A stretch of DNA of 64,000 bases, taken from NCBI GenBank assembly GCA_015680685.1, contig MNCI01013895.1:1851801-1915800 (forward strand). Direction: 5' to 3'. The stretch's first letter is position 1; every line of letters begins with the position of its first letter. The position numbers and the translations under genes were made by a program. Shown piece after piece: positions 10,280 through 20,254 of this stretch. Below the pieces are notes generated by a model, which was given only the letters and a program-made list of their open reading frames with translations, searched no databases and was not told where the DNA came from. The stretch is from Gnetum montanum (Eukaryota; Streptophyta; Gnetopsida; Gnetales; Gnetaceae).

Positions 10280-12190
10280 AATATTTAAATGGTTAGAGTT
10301 GGACAAATTAGTGTTATGGAAAAGAGCAGTGCATCTGCGCTTCCATATAAAGTAAAGAACGAGGGGCCTAATAACTTTCCAAAGAAATTGAAGGTCAGAA
10401 GAGGGGGTGGCCAAAAAGCCCAAGAAGATATCCTCATGGGAAAATGTGCACAAAGGAAAAACCTTAGAAACCCATTCCCATGAAGACTGAGCGAAAGGGC
10501 AATGCTAAAAAATGTGGACAAAATTTTCAGGACGTCCACAGAGAGGGCAGGTAGGGTTTGAAATCCCAAGGTATCCACGACGTTTGCCGATAGGCAGGCC
10601 TTGATGCAAGAGGCACCAAAGAAATTGCTTAATTTTTGGAAGAGTCGGAAGGCTCCAAACTCGTGAAAAGAGAGAGAGCCAAAACTGTTCAGACTCTTCT
10701 TTGTGCCATGATCAATTGCAACGGTTAACCATCGTAGAGGAATCATGCAACAACTGAAAGGGCACATGAGGTTTATAGGGTAGAATGTTCGATCCATTAG
10801 TCCATTGAAGACCATGGAAGAGACTAGGAACCTAAGCATCCAAATGCAAATTCTGATGAATGAAGTGATAAAGTCTATCGAGGCAATGGTGCATAATTCT
10901 GGAAGCCCCATATAAGTTTTCGAACATATCCCAAGTAATCCACTGATTGGTGAGACGAAGACAGCTAAGGGAAACAACTCCCTTTTGAAACCAGATTGTG
11001 GCTACCCTGGCATTTGAGGTGGCTAGAGGAGCAGGACATAGGGGCAGCCACCAAGGGCAAATCTTAGAAAGAAGAGTAGGATTGATATGTATATTATTCC
11101 AATTCACATGAGAATGTAAGACCTGCCAAGCCTTCCAAATGCTTTTGAAAACATGTGTTCCAGGAATGATAATGTCGTGAGGAGAAAGGATCCAATTAAC
11201 AGGGTGGATACCCTTCCAGATAGACCTATTCTTAGGAAATGCTTGTCGAAGCCTTAACTGAAGGAGATTCCCGATAATATTGGGGGCATCTAGGTGCTGA
11301 ACCAACCACTTAGCGACAAGGGTGAGACCTTGCTTAAAGGAGTTCAATAGGCCCAATCCACCTTTGTTCTTAGGAAGAGTTACTATATTCTAGGCTACAC
11401 GATGAAAGCCTTTTTGAGAGTCCTTAGATGACCGCATGAAGTCTCGAAATAAACGTTCAAGCTTTTGATAAGAAGCATGGGAAGGGGCCCAACATGACGA
11501 GTAATAAACATGGGTAGAGGCACAAATAGACTTACAGATTAGATACTTACCGGCAAAGGTGAGGGGTTTGGTTTTCCATTTTTCCATTTTTCTGTGAATT
11601 CGAGNNNNNNNNNNNNNNNNNNNNNNNNNNNNNNNNNNNNNNNNNNNNNNNNNNNNNNNNNNNNNNNNNNNNNNNNNNNNNNNNNNNNNAGGAAAAATGA
11701 GTCATCAGCGAAATGCATATTGAGGAGCTGATGTTGAGGAGAAGATAGAGGAACCCCAAATAAAACATTGTTTTGAATATCCAAGCTGATTTGATGACAG
11801 AGAAAATCAGCCGCTATGATGAAGAGATAAGGAGCGAGAGGGCAACCTTGCCTAACAGACCTATGAATAGAAAAGGGAGAAGTGATGCCGAAGGTAGTCG
11901 TAATTCGCGTAGTAGCATCTGAGAATAAGCATTCTACCATATGAATGAACTTAGGGCCAAAACCCAATTTAGTCATGGTTTGGATAATGAAGTCTCACTT
12001 AATGTTATCATAGGCTTTAGCGTAGTCAAGCTTCATCAGGAGGATATCCTGATCCTCATCCTCAGCCCACTTAAGACCTTCCCAAGCAGCCACCACGTTA
12101 TTTAATATGTATCTTCCCAGAACAAAGCCAGTCTGCTGGGGGGAAATAATAAAGCCATGTTGAGATATATGACAACCTTTTGAAGGTAAA
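10280..12190 (-). mobile_element. LINE (non-LTR retrotransposon) fragment, 5'-truncated
   Basis: The minus strand encodes a plant LINE reverse transcriptase from inside its fingers: QQTGFVLGRYILNNV and LLMKLDYAKAYDN (about 12150-12010), then VRQGCPLAPYLFIIAADF and the catalytic HFADD (11976-11690). An 85-bp gap follows, then the C-terminal region (11356-10832) and a zinc-finger-like tail (10977-10285). The endonuclease and ORF1 are missing, as usual for 5'-truncated copies. Stops and frame changes occur at about 11380, 11580 and 11980. Confidence 0.88.
11605..11689. other. Assembly gap (85 N)
   Basis: A run of N inside the LINE reverse transcriptase, directly after the catalytic FADD on the minus strand. 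The amino acids between the catalytic core and the thumb cannot be read. Confidence 0.99.
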
Positions 12191-12432
12191 GCCTCACTTA
12201 AATTATTATGGACACAAGAATGAAGAGGAGATTTTGAAGGAAAGCCACTATTTCTTTGATTGAACTTTTACGCTACTACATGATACATATACTTGAATCA
12301 AAGTTTCCTTTTGATGGCAAAGCCATACTTAAATTATTATGGATGCAACAATGAAAATGAGATTTTGAAAGAAAGCCACCATTTATTTGATTGAAGTTTT
12401 ACTCAATTAATGATGTATATACTTGAATCAAA
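12171..12432. repeat. Direct tandem repeat, about 130 bp, two units
   Basis: Unit 1 (12171-12302) and unit 2 (12303-12432) share TTAAATTATTATGGA, GAAAGCCAC and end in ATACTTGAATCAAA. The units differ by scattered substitutions, so the duplication is old. Unit 1 runs into the 5' end of the LINE fragment. Confidence 0.75.
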
Positions 12433-13714
12433 CCCACACATATACTTGAATCAAGCCCTTAACTTGAAGTTTCTAGATCAAAAGATTTAGAATTAGGCTA
12501 ATAGCTCATTGACACTTGTCTTAGCATAATTTGCTATATCAAATTTGTAATTTGTAAACCACACTTTGTACTTTAAACCTAACCCTTTGAACCAAACCTT
12601 TGATCTGCAAACCAAAATTTATATACATTAACAAACTACACAATGCCTAGAGATGAACATGTCTCTATGTATTTTAATGAATTGCACAATAGCTTAGTAG
12701 CACCTAAGGAGGAACATGCTCATATGTAGGAGGGGAACATGCCCATATGTAAAGGTATAAGGGATTGTCAAAACCAAATGTAGAAGGTAAACATGTGCAT
12801 ATGTAAGGGAATAGGAGGTTGTCAAAACTAGCCAACACTAGGTCTAAGTCGTGGGATATTCACTAACACTAGACATGTAGGGGAACAAGTTTACTTGTAT
12901 TGTTAGTAGTCCTAATACAAGTATTTGGTCAAGGCTAACTTATGCAATGCTTTTGCTTTTACAAAAATTAAGCATAATTTTAGTGTTTGATTTATATAGG
13001 TTTGTGTGTTGCTTTTCACTAGCATCTCATTTGAGTGTTCATGATCTCAATGTCCTCTTTGCAATATAGAAAATTTATTCACTTACTACTTTTTTAGTCA
13101 TCCCTTTGAAGTTTTGTAATAGGGCACCTCATATTTAAATGGTTCTTTCCTTTTTTGTTATACTGGAATTTCACCTTTATTTAATGATCCATTTAATGAT
13201 CCTCTTATAGATATATTGTGGACTTTTTTGTTTATGATAGAGATTTTATTTCTGGGGTTCAACAATCTTGATTTAATAATAATTAATATTATAAGAATGG
13301 GTGCATGCGACTATTCTACTTCATCACCCATGCTACTAATGATGTTTTTTAGTAAAATTAGAGTTTTAGGTCTACATTATTTGCTTATCCTTTTAAAGTA
13401 TTTCCTTCAACATTTTTTAACATGTTTTGAAATTTTTTTGGGATAAACCTAGGGGCTAGTAAGACAATCTTCTTGCTACATTTGGTTAGGTGCAACCCAT
13501 TAAACAAGTTTATCACAGCCTAAAGGAGGTAGGAATTGTGACCACTACACTACATCCTTGGTTGGTTACATCATGTTTTGATTCCAATATTGGATCAATA
13601 TTCAATATTTCAGTTGTAACCATATTATTCGTTTGTAATACTATCTATCATGTTGCTTAGGTTTTCAAAAGATCTCCACTGATATCTTTTCATTATTTTT
13701 ATTATTCAAATCGA
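12433..13714. other. AT-rich intergenic DNA
   Basis: No gene seen. Around 12705-12810 a loose repeat of 'gaacatgcccatatgtaa' and 'ttgtcaaaac' occurs two to three times. The open stretch at 13216-13446 is rich in Phe, Leu and Ile codons and looks like chance in AT-rich DNA. Confidence 0.5.
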
Positions 13715-14066
13715 ATATTAGGAGTGGGACTATAGTTTCCATCTCCCTTATTTTATTCAAATACCCTGCAGCCATTTCAGCACTTCCAGACCTGCAGAGA
13801 TGCCTAAGCAAGAAATTCAGGGTTGTGGCATCAAGGCAAACAGTATCAGGCTTCAAATCCCTGAACAATTCACAGGCTTTGTCCTCAATCCCAGAACTTT
13901 AGAATGCCCTCATAATTAGATGATAAGTGACTCAGCCATGATCACTCATCAAATCCAGAATTTCCTCGAACTTTGCAATCAGGTCTCTTTTGTTGGGCTC
14001 TCCCAGCAAAACATTGAAAGTTACTTGACTAGGAAAAACAAATAAAAAACAGTGAAATCGGGATAT
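13715..14066 (-). pseudogene. PPR gene fragment, partial copy of the gene at 18550-19959
   Basis: The minus strand reads DATTLNFLLRHLCRSG and SAEMAAGYLN, nearly identical to residues 170-205 of the 469-aa intact PPR protein (DATTLNFLLRHLCKSG). The similarity runs through the preceding motif up to the codons around the AGTAACTTTC stretch (about 14030). There the sequence jumps to a piece resembling the leader of the intact gene (GAAATCGGGAT at about 14055, compare 20139-20149). About 540 bp, including the start codon and transit peptide, are missing. The frame holds stops. It is a dead duplicate in the same orientation, about 5.5 kb from its source. Confidence 0.88.
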
Positions 14067-15834
14067 GACCGTGGAAGTGAAACACGAGCTTTATATCCGG
14101 TTCCTGATCTTCAAGTGTCTATGCAAAAGCCAAAACTCTGCCAAAATCGCTTCGCCCTGCTTCTACAAAGAAGTTCTGCTTCACAGTTTATTAAAAATAC
14201 AACCTGAGGCATAATTTTTATAATGTGCTTTGTTTTTGATCAATACCTCCAATATAATGTTATTGTGGGATCAAGGCATAATACTTGTAATGCTAATATT
14301 TTCCACGGGTTTCGCTGGTTTGACATAAAAGTAATAAAGTTTCAAAGAAAAGTATGCTTCTCTCTCAAAGGTGTGTAGTTTGTTAGCAGGCAGGTGACAG
14401 CCATGTACGTTCTACATTTGAGTTTTTGGAGTTTACTCGAGTATAGTTGGAGCCCATGTTTGTCATTTTTAGCTTATGCTTTTTAGCATTTACTTAGCAT
14501 CTCAGGGACACAAGTTTGATTTCAATAGGTCACATGTTTATATACATGAGCACTATACAAAAATTGTTAAAATTGAATTGGTCTAATAGATTGATGAGGT
14601 TTAGATGTACTTTAATTTCATATTTGTAATTTGATTTTGCTCATGTGAGGTAGCTTAGATAGTTAGTTCATTATTTGATAAGGATTTGCATTGTCAATAA
14701 GAATCATACTTGAGGCATCATTATATTTTTTTAATAATTTTTTAAAAAGTATCTAGTTATGTCTTGAGATGTACTTATAGTTGAATTGTTTGAGGTTTCC
14801 CACTCATCCCTCTTTTCCCTCTCCTTAAAATTTGTGATGTCTTTTTCTAGTAATGTTGATGCAAATAAGATGCCTAATTTTGTTTTTCTTGATGATATGT
14901 ATGAATCATTAGTTGCTAATCGTTTATAGCAATGTGCATTCATTCGAATTTTGGGTTACTTATAATCATAGTTTTAGTTCGCAATTAAATGAGGTGATGC
15001 GAAAACACAACATTGCAATCATTTATGCCAAGTATCATTCTAATTTTTTTCTTATTAAGTGTTGTTTCAATGGTGCAACATAACACAAATGTAGGGTCAT
15101 TTATACATAAGCATGTAAAGATGATCATTCTTAAATGGATACCAAATTAATATTCTAAAGTTCCATGTTTTATCAAGCTATTTAATTTTTTGTTAATTTT
15201 TCAAAGAGCTAAGAAGTAAATTGTTAGTCTTCTCAATCCCATTAAGCATATGGAATTTATGTTTACACCATTTGGTTCTTGTAGATATTATTTTTGTTGA
15301 AATCAATTTTTTTAATGGTAACAAAGAATTGATATTGCAAATAGGTGAGATGATTAACATTCAACCAATTACATATTATAATCATTCTAATTCTTATAAC
15401 TTTTAACATCGTGAAAACCATTTGTTTAATGTATGTCTTTTTCTCCTCAAGCAAAAAGCAATCTTAATCTTAAACTAAACATACAAAAAATCAAGTTAAT
15501 GTCAATGATAATAATGATTGCATGGCAATAAAGAAACCAAAGAAGATAGAAGCTTTTTTAAATACTTTACTTTCACTACAAAAAGTATTAATTAGTATGG
15601 ACACACAACTCGCAAGGCAAATTTGTTTTTATCTAATAGGGATATTATTAACTCAAAGATTAAAACTAATATTCACATAGTTGATAGGAAAGATTCTTGA
15701 TGCAAAGTTAACAAAAAGCTATGAAGTAAAGGTGACAACAATGAAGAATTTGTGTCACCATTTTTAGTAAATCTTGCTTGTTTACAAATATTTTGCTTGG
15801 CAAAGGGTATTGGAACCCAGAACAAATTATAACA
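14067..15834. other. AT-rich intergenic DNA with a dispersed repeat
   Basis: No gene seen. The stretch at about 14258-14460 (TAATGTTATTGTGGGATCAA; TATGCTTCTCTCTCAAAGGTG) resembles sequence at 39110-39210, 50690-50741 and 55680-55800, so it is part of an unnamed dispersed repeat. The open stretches at 14731-14943 and 15221-15454 show no coding signal. Confidence 0.45.
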
Positions 15835-15890
15835 TAGGTACACCCTAAAATATATAGTTTAATTAGAATTTTATAACTCAGCATTGCTAA
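15835..15890 (-). mobile_element. SINE 3' fragment
   Basis: Matches the tail of the tRNA-like SINEs at 17467, 38955 and 55801: on the plus strand GGTACACCCTAAAATATATA then TTTAATTAGAATTTTATAAC. The tRNA-like head is absent. Confidence 0.5.
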
Positions 15891-17466
15891 CAATGAAGTT
15901 TTATCCTAGGGGTAATGAAAATTGATTTCATGGTTTTTGTAGGTGCTTGAATATGGTATGCATTCAGTGGAGATTTCTCTAACATTTTAGATGGGATATA
16001 TGTCAATGGAATAATTCCTTGGATCAAGTTACTAAAAAGAAAATTTTACATCAGGAGGAATAAGAGTTGCAACTACCGACAAAGAAGTTGTTAAGGTGGA
16101 TTAATATCATCTATCAGACAGTAAACTTTACAATGTTGTTAAATTAGTTTTAATTTACTCAACATCAAACTGGTTCTGTTTCGCTTACAGGTGGAGTCCA
16201 ATTTGAACATTCAGGTTACATAAGAAAGTGAACAGCCTATTAACAATGTCTAAGAACGTAGTAAAATAAAGAATTTTCTGACCACATCACCCTTAATATT
16301 AAGTAACTTGCAAAAGCTGAAGAATTTTTGAAGAAATTTTTCATGTCATGTGCTACCAATAAGGGGTAATTATTTTCTATTTCCTATTACAATTTTGCTG
16401 ATGACATGTTTCCCTGTGTCACCACTTTCTTTGATAATGTTTAATCAGTCTGAGACCAGCATTTCATTTCTGAAATGTATTGAAGTTGAAATGTATTAGC
16501 AATGTGTTAATATTGGTTATTTTTATAAAATTTCAAGATCTTGATGTATGTTACATGGTTAATCAAGGTATCATCATCTTGTGAGATACAAATACTATTA
16601 TTCGAACTTAGTACATCATACATACAAATCAGACTTGAAATATACCATAACAAATATCTGCAAATTCCAGAATAGTTTTTGGACTCTTTTCATTTAAGTA
16701 ATATGAATTGTTATGCATTGCAAAAGGAATGCAACATTACTATAAAATGCCTTCAAATTTGCACCAAGTAAAATAGTAAATATTTACGATATAAAAACAT
16801 TGCATAAAAATTTCCATGTAGTTATTTGCATACCTGTGGCCGTAGCATTCATCTTTACACTATGGAAATTTAGCACTAATCTCATCAGTAACTATTAGCC
16901 CAAAATGTACTGACTTGGATATTTGAAAAGAAATTGTTTTTTAAAAACACTCCTAAGAACAAATTGTCATCAATCGGATGGAAGTTAGTTTAAGTATTTC
17001 CTATTTCAAAATAGCTTTTATCTCATCCACATAGTTCAAGTTCTTAAATCAAGTCTTGAACAAGGTCCATAACTTGTGTAGATTTAATTTATAGAATCTT
17101 TAATCCAAATCATCTATCCTATACTCTCATTCTTCTTGTAATTCTTGAAGCTCTACGGAGTGTAGATTCTCATTGTAGGAAGATTACAATGCAACCTTGA
17201 GAGGTTCAACTATTTGTTAACTTGCTTCTATCCTAAGAAGTATGTAAGTGTGCCCTACAGGAGCATCACAATTTGTTCTTCATCGTGCAAGGTCCTTGGG
17301 AGTCTTGGAGGATACTATGATTGTTCACCCTACAAGGAGTGTAGTTCAAGGATTTACCACAATGGTAACCTTAGCCACAATTTTAATTAAAGTTGAAATT
17401 AAAGGTAGTTTGGTTTACCATACACATTGGTGAGTTCGTTCCATTTGTGCATTTACTTCTAGCAAT
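15891..17466. other. AT-rich intergenic DNA
   Basis: No open frame with recognisable similarity. The stretch at 17100-17440 is less AT-rich and may be an old retroelement edge, but no terminal motif was found. Confidence 0.4.
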
Positions 17467-17592
17467 TTTTACACCCTAAGAAATATAGTTCAAGTAGAAC
17501 TTTATAACTTATGATTGTTCACTAGAATTGAATCTATGATTTGGAGTTTTCAAATCAAGAGTCTTACCACTACTAGGCTAACACCTTATTGT
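17467..17592 (-). mobile_element. tRNA-derived SINE
   Basis: On the minus strand the head reads GTTAGCCTAGTAGTGGTAAG (RNA polymerase III box A-like) and about 30 bp later ATAGATTCAATTCTAG (decayed box B). The tail is AAGTTCTACTTGAACTATAT. Related copies lie at 38955-39094, 55570-55680 and 55801-55912. No poly-A tail or clear target duplication is visible. Confidence 0.65.
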
Positions 17593-18138
17593 TTCTAGCA
17601 GTTTTTATTATAATTTAATAACTCATTCATCCCTATTTGTGAGTTAATGGATATACCCTTTTGGAAATTAAGATTTATTAATTCACTTTTTAGAGTACAT
17701 AAGTTTTGTATATATTTTTGTTATGAGTTAAGTTAAGCTTTTGTTATCTACATACATTCCCAACCTGCTTCACTGCATAAACATTAAGCCTCTGCATGGG
17801 GATCCAAATTGCAACTATTTAAAAAAGAGATTATTTGGAAACCGATTAACAATTTAAAAAAACCGATCAATCCAATTAACGATAGCAGTCACTATCAAAA
17901 ATGATTTTCAAAACATGGATAGGTGGAGATCAAATCAAATAGTTGGTTATAACAAGTGTCAAGGAAGAATAGCAATTGCAGACAAATTTATAATGATAAT
18001 AAGAGGAGAAAAGTTCAGGATACAAACGTCAGCTCCTACACTGAAATAAGGCTTTTATTTTACCTCTTTACTCCTTTTTCCCATCTTCCTGATGTTCAAG
18101 GGGTATAAAAATGAGTGAGTATTACTTGAAATCAAAAT

Positions 18139-18490
18139 TATGTTTATCCAAATCATGATTTCTTAATGAAACATGAGTATCCATATTCATAAAGAAACAA
18201 TAAAGATACAAATGCTGCCTAAACATGTAGACATTGTGGTATAAATATTCAACAAATTCGTTCAAGCATAAATGAAAAAATCTTGAAAATTCATTCAAGA
18301 AGTAATCAAAAGTCTGTTTCTGCAAATCAAGATTTCTTAATAAAACATTGGGTATCCTGGCTCATAAAGCAACAATAAAGATACAGATGCTGCCTAAACA
18401 TGCAGACGTTGCAGTATAAATATGCAACAAATTAGTTCAAGCATAAATCAAAAAAGAAAAAAAATTCCTGAAAATCAATTCAAGCATTAG
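18139..18490. repeat. Tandem duplication of about 174 bp downstream of the PPR gene
   Basis: Unit 1 (18139-18312) and unit 2 (18313-18490) share AATCATGATTTCTTAATGAA-like, GATACARATGCTGCCTAAAC and CAACAAATT.GTTCAAGCAT segments. The second unit ends about 60 bp from the PPR stop codon, so both units probably lie in or just past the 3' untranslated region. Confidence 0.85.
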
Positions 18491-18549
18491 CAAAAGAACG
18501 GGCCCTTACATCTTCTAAGACTGCACACAGAGACAAGAACTGCAACAAA

Positions 18550-19959
18550 CTACTTGAGAACACCACGCCTGCCTGATAAGTGTATGGATTCCTGCAACAC
18601 ATCCTTGGCAACATGTGGAGGCACAGACTGTCTTCCCAAGACATAATCACAAACACTTCTGGCTTCTGCTATGTTTCCAGATAAGCACAGTGCCCTGACA
18701 AAAGCAACATAGCTGGATTTGTCAAGATCTATGCCTTTGGATTTCATGTCTGCAAAAAATTGCAGAACCTGAGGCATACGCCTGCTCTTGGAAAGCCCTA
18801 TCAGAAGGGTATTGTATGTTCTAGCATCTGGTTTAATCCCACGACGCTGCATATCATCCAACAGACCCAGAGCCTCAAATTCATTTCCTCCCCTGCAAAG
18901 CCCATTCATGAGAGAAGTATAGGTAAAAACATCAGGCTTGTGCCCTGCTCTGATCATGAGCTTGTGAAAATTCAGAGCCTGGTCAAACTTCCCAACCTTG
19001 GAGTAAATGGTTACCAGAGTATTGAAAGTGATTGTATCAGGTCTGCATCCATTCTCGGTCATTGTCTTGTAAACCCTAAGAACATCACTGGTCTTGTTGA
19101 TCCTGGCATACCCACTCATCAGAGTATTGTACACAAAACTGTCAGGCTTCAATCCCAGGTCCTTCATGGAGTCAAACAGTTTCATGGCAGCCTGCATGTG
19201 CCTGATATTTCTGCCACTGCAGAAACCCTCCATGACAATACTGAAACTGAAAACATCAGGCTTACAGTTTCCATCTTCCATTTCATTCAAAAACCCAGCA
19301 GCCATTTCAGCCCTCCCAGACTTGCACAGATGCCTGAGCAGGAAATTCAGAGTTGTGGCATCAGGGCAAACAGGATCATGCTTCAAATCCCTGAACAATT
19401 CACAGGCCTTGTCCTCCATCCCAGAACTGCAAAATGCCCTCACAATCAAATCATAAGTGACTCTGTCAGGCTTGCAGCCATGATCACTCATCAAATCAAG
19501 AATTCCCTCAACCTCTGCAATCAGGCCTCTTTTGCTGGGCTCTCCCAGCAAAACATTGAAAGTTACTGTATTGGGCCTGAACCCGCCCTTATCCCTCATG
19601 AAACTGAAAAGAGAAAGAGCATCCTTTAACTTCCCGGACCTTGCGAAAGTCTTCAGAACCGAATGATGCGTGTTGAAATCTGGAACTTTTCTGCTGTGAA
19701 CCAGTTTTTCGTAGATCTTTTTGGCCTCCGAAATTCTGGTTTCTGCAAGCAACTGCTTAACCTCGGCGGGAAATCTCTGGTTTGTGTTGTTTCCGGAAAA
19801 ATTTGATCGTGGGTGCTCTCGATTCGATCCCTCCTGTGAACTTTCGCTATCATCTTCGCTGCAGGAAACCGTAACAGCGCAGAAATTGTATCTGTGAACT
19901 CTGAAAACGGTAGAACCACGACAGAGCTTTCTTACAGCTTCAGCAGAAATTGCGGCCAT
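18550..19959 (-). CDS. P-type pentatricopeptide repeat (PPR) protein, organelle-targeted
   Basis: A single-exon gene for 469 residues. Family knowledge: P-type PPR proteins bind organellar RNA and affect its stability, processing or translation. Residues 1-95 hold a basic, Ser/Arg-rich N-terminus (MAAISAEAVRKLCRGSTVFR), a likely mitochondrial or plastid transit peptide, and a partial first repeat (ISEAKKIYEKLV). From residue 96 ten repeats follow, nine of 35 residues and one of 38 (the fifth), most ending KPD or RPD, then a 21-residue tail. No E, DYW or SMR domain is present. I chose the Met at 19959 because the targeting peptide starts there. The frame stays open upstream to a Met at 20172 (71 more codons), but that stretch reads like an untranslated leader. 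No internal stop is seen, in contrast to everything around it. The gene reads in the same direction as the LINE just upstream. Confidence 0.93.
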   Translation of the reverse strand: MAAISAEAVRKLCRGSTVFRVHRYNFCAVTVSCSEDDSESSQEGSNREHPRSNFSGNNTNQRFPAEVKQLLAETRISEAKKIYEKLVHSRKVPDFNTHHSVLKTFARSGKLKDALSLFSFMRDKGGFRPNTVTFNVLLGEPSKRGLIAEVEGILDLMSDHGCKPDRVTYDLIVRAFCSSGMEDKACELFRDLKHDPVCPDATTLNFLLRHLCKSGRAEMAAGFLNEMEDGNCKPDVFSFSIVMEGFCSGRNIRHMQAAMKLFDSMKDLGLKPDSFVYNTLMSGYARINKTSDVLRVYKTMTENGCRPDTITFNTLVTIYSKVGKFDQALNFHKLMIRAGHKPDVFTYTSLMNGLCRGGNEFEALGLLDDMQRRGIKPDARTYNTLLIGLSKSRRMPQVLQFFADMKSKGIDLDKSSYVAFVRALCLSGNIAEARSVCDYVLGRQSVPPHVAKDVLQESIHLSGRRGVLK

Positions 19960-20254
19960 CGCTTGAATCCTGCAAGTTAAGGCATTCGAACAAATTACAG
20001 AAATATCAAGGCAAGTCGGGTCACCCGATTTCGGGGAGGTTTTGGTGCAAGAGCTGAAGCCTGGTCGATAAACCCTTTTGCACGATTTTCCTAAAACCCC
20101 CGCGATCCTGACCAGGAGAAAGAAATTAAGAAAACAAGTGAAATCGGGATTTGGGGGCGGCGGGTGGGGCACTGCAAATTGGAGAAGAAAACGTTAAAAC
20201 CAAAGCCTCAACAAAGCTCAAAGTTGCCAAGATGACACCTAGTCATCTGCAGGG
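19960..20254 (-). promoter_or_regulatory. 5' leader and promoter side of the PPR gene
   Basis: The minus strand is open in the PPR frame to 20172, yet contains CT-rich runs (TTTCTTTCTCCTGG) and no targeting character, so I read it as leader. Part of it is also in the duplicated fragment at 14030-14066. No clear TATA box is visible. The LINE 3' end begins near 20255, which leaves under 300 bp of non-LINE sequence before the ATG. Confidence 0.5.

Noticed and set aside
13216-13446. 76-codon open frame, rich in hydrophobic residues
   Set aside because: AT-rich DNA gives Phe/Leu/Ile runs by chance. No start context, neighbour or family supports it.
17248-17433. Possible small gene or copia-type LTR edge
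   Set aside because: The 61-codon frame has no recognisable content, and no terminal inverted dinucleotide, primer site or second copy was found.
18760-19629. 289-codon open frame on the plus strand
   Set aside because: It is the antisense of the PPR gene. The minus strand carries ten clear PPR repeats and the plus frame shows no family resemblance.
19960-20172. N-terminal extension of the PPR protein starting at 20172
   Set aside because: The 71 extra codons look like an untranslated leader (Pro run, CT-rich tracts), and the Met at 19959 begins a good targeting peptide. The extension cannot be fully excluded.
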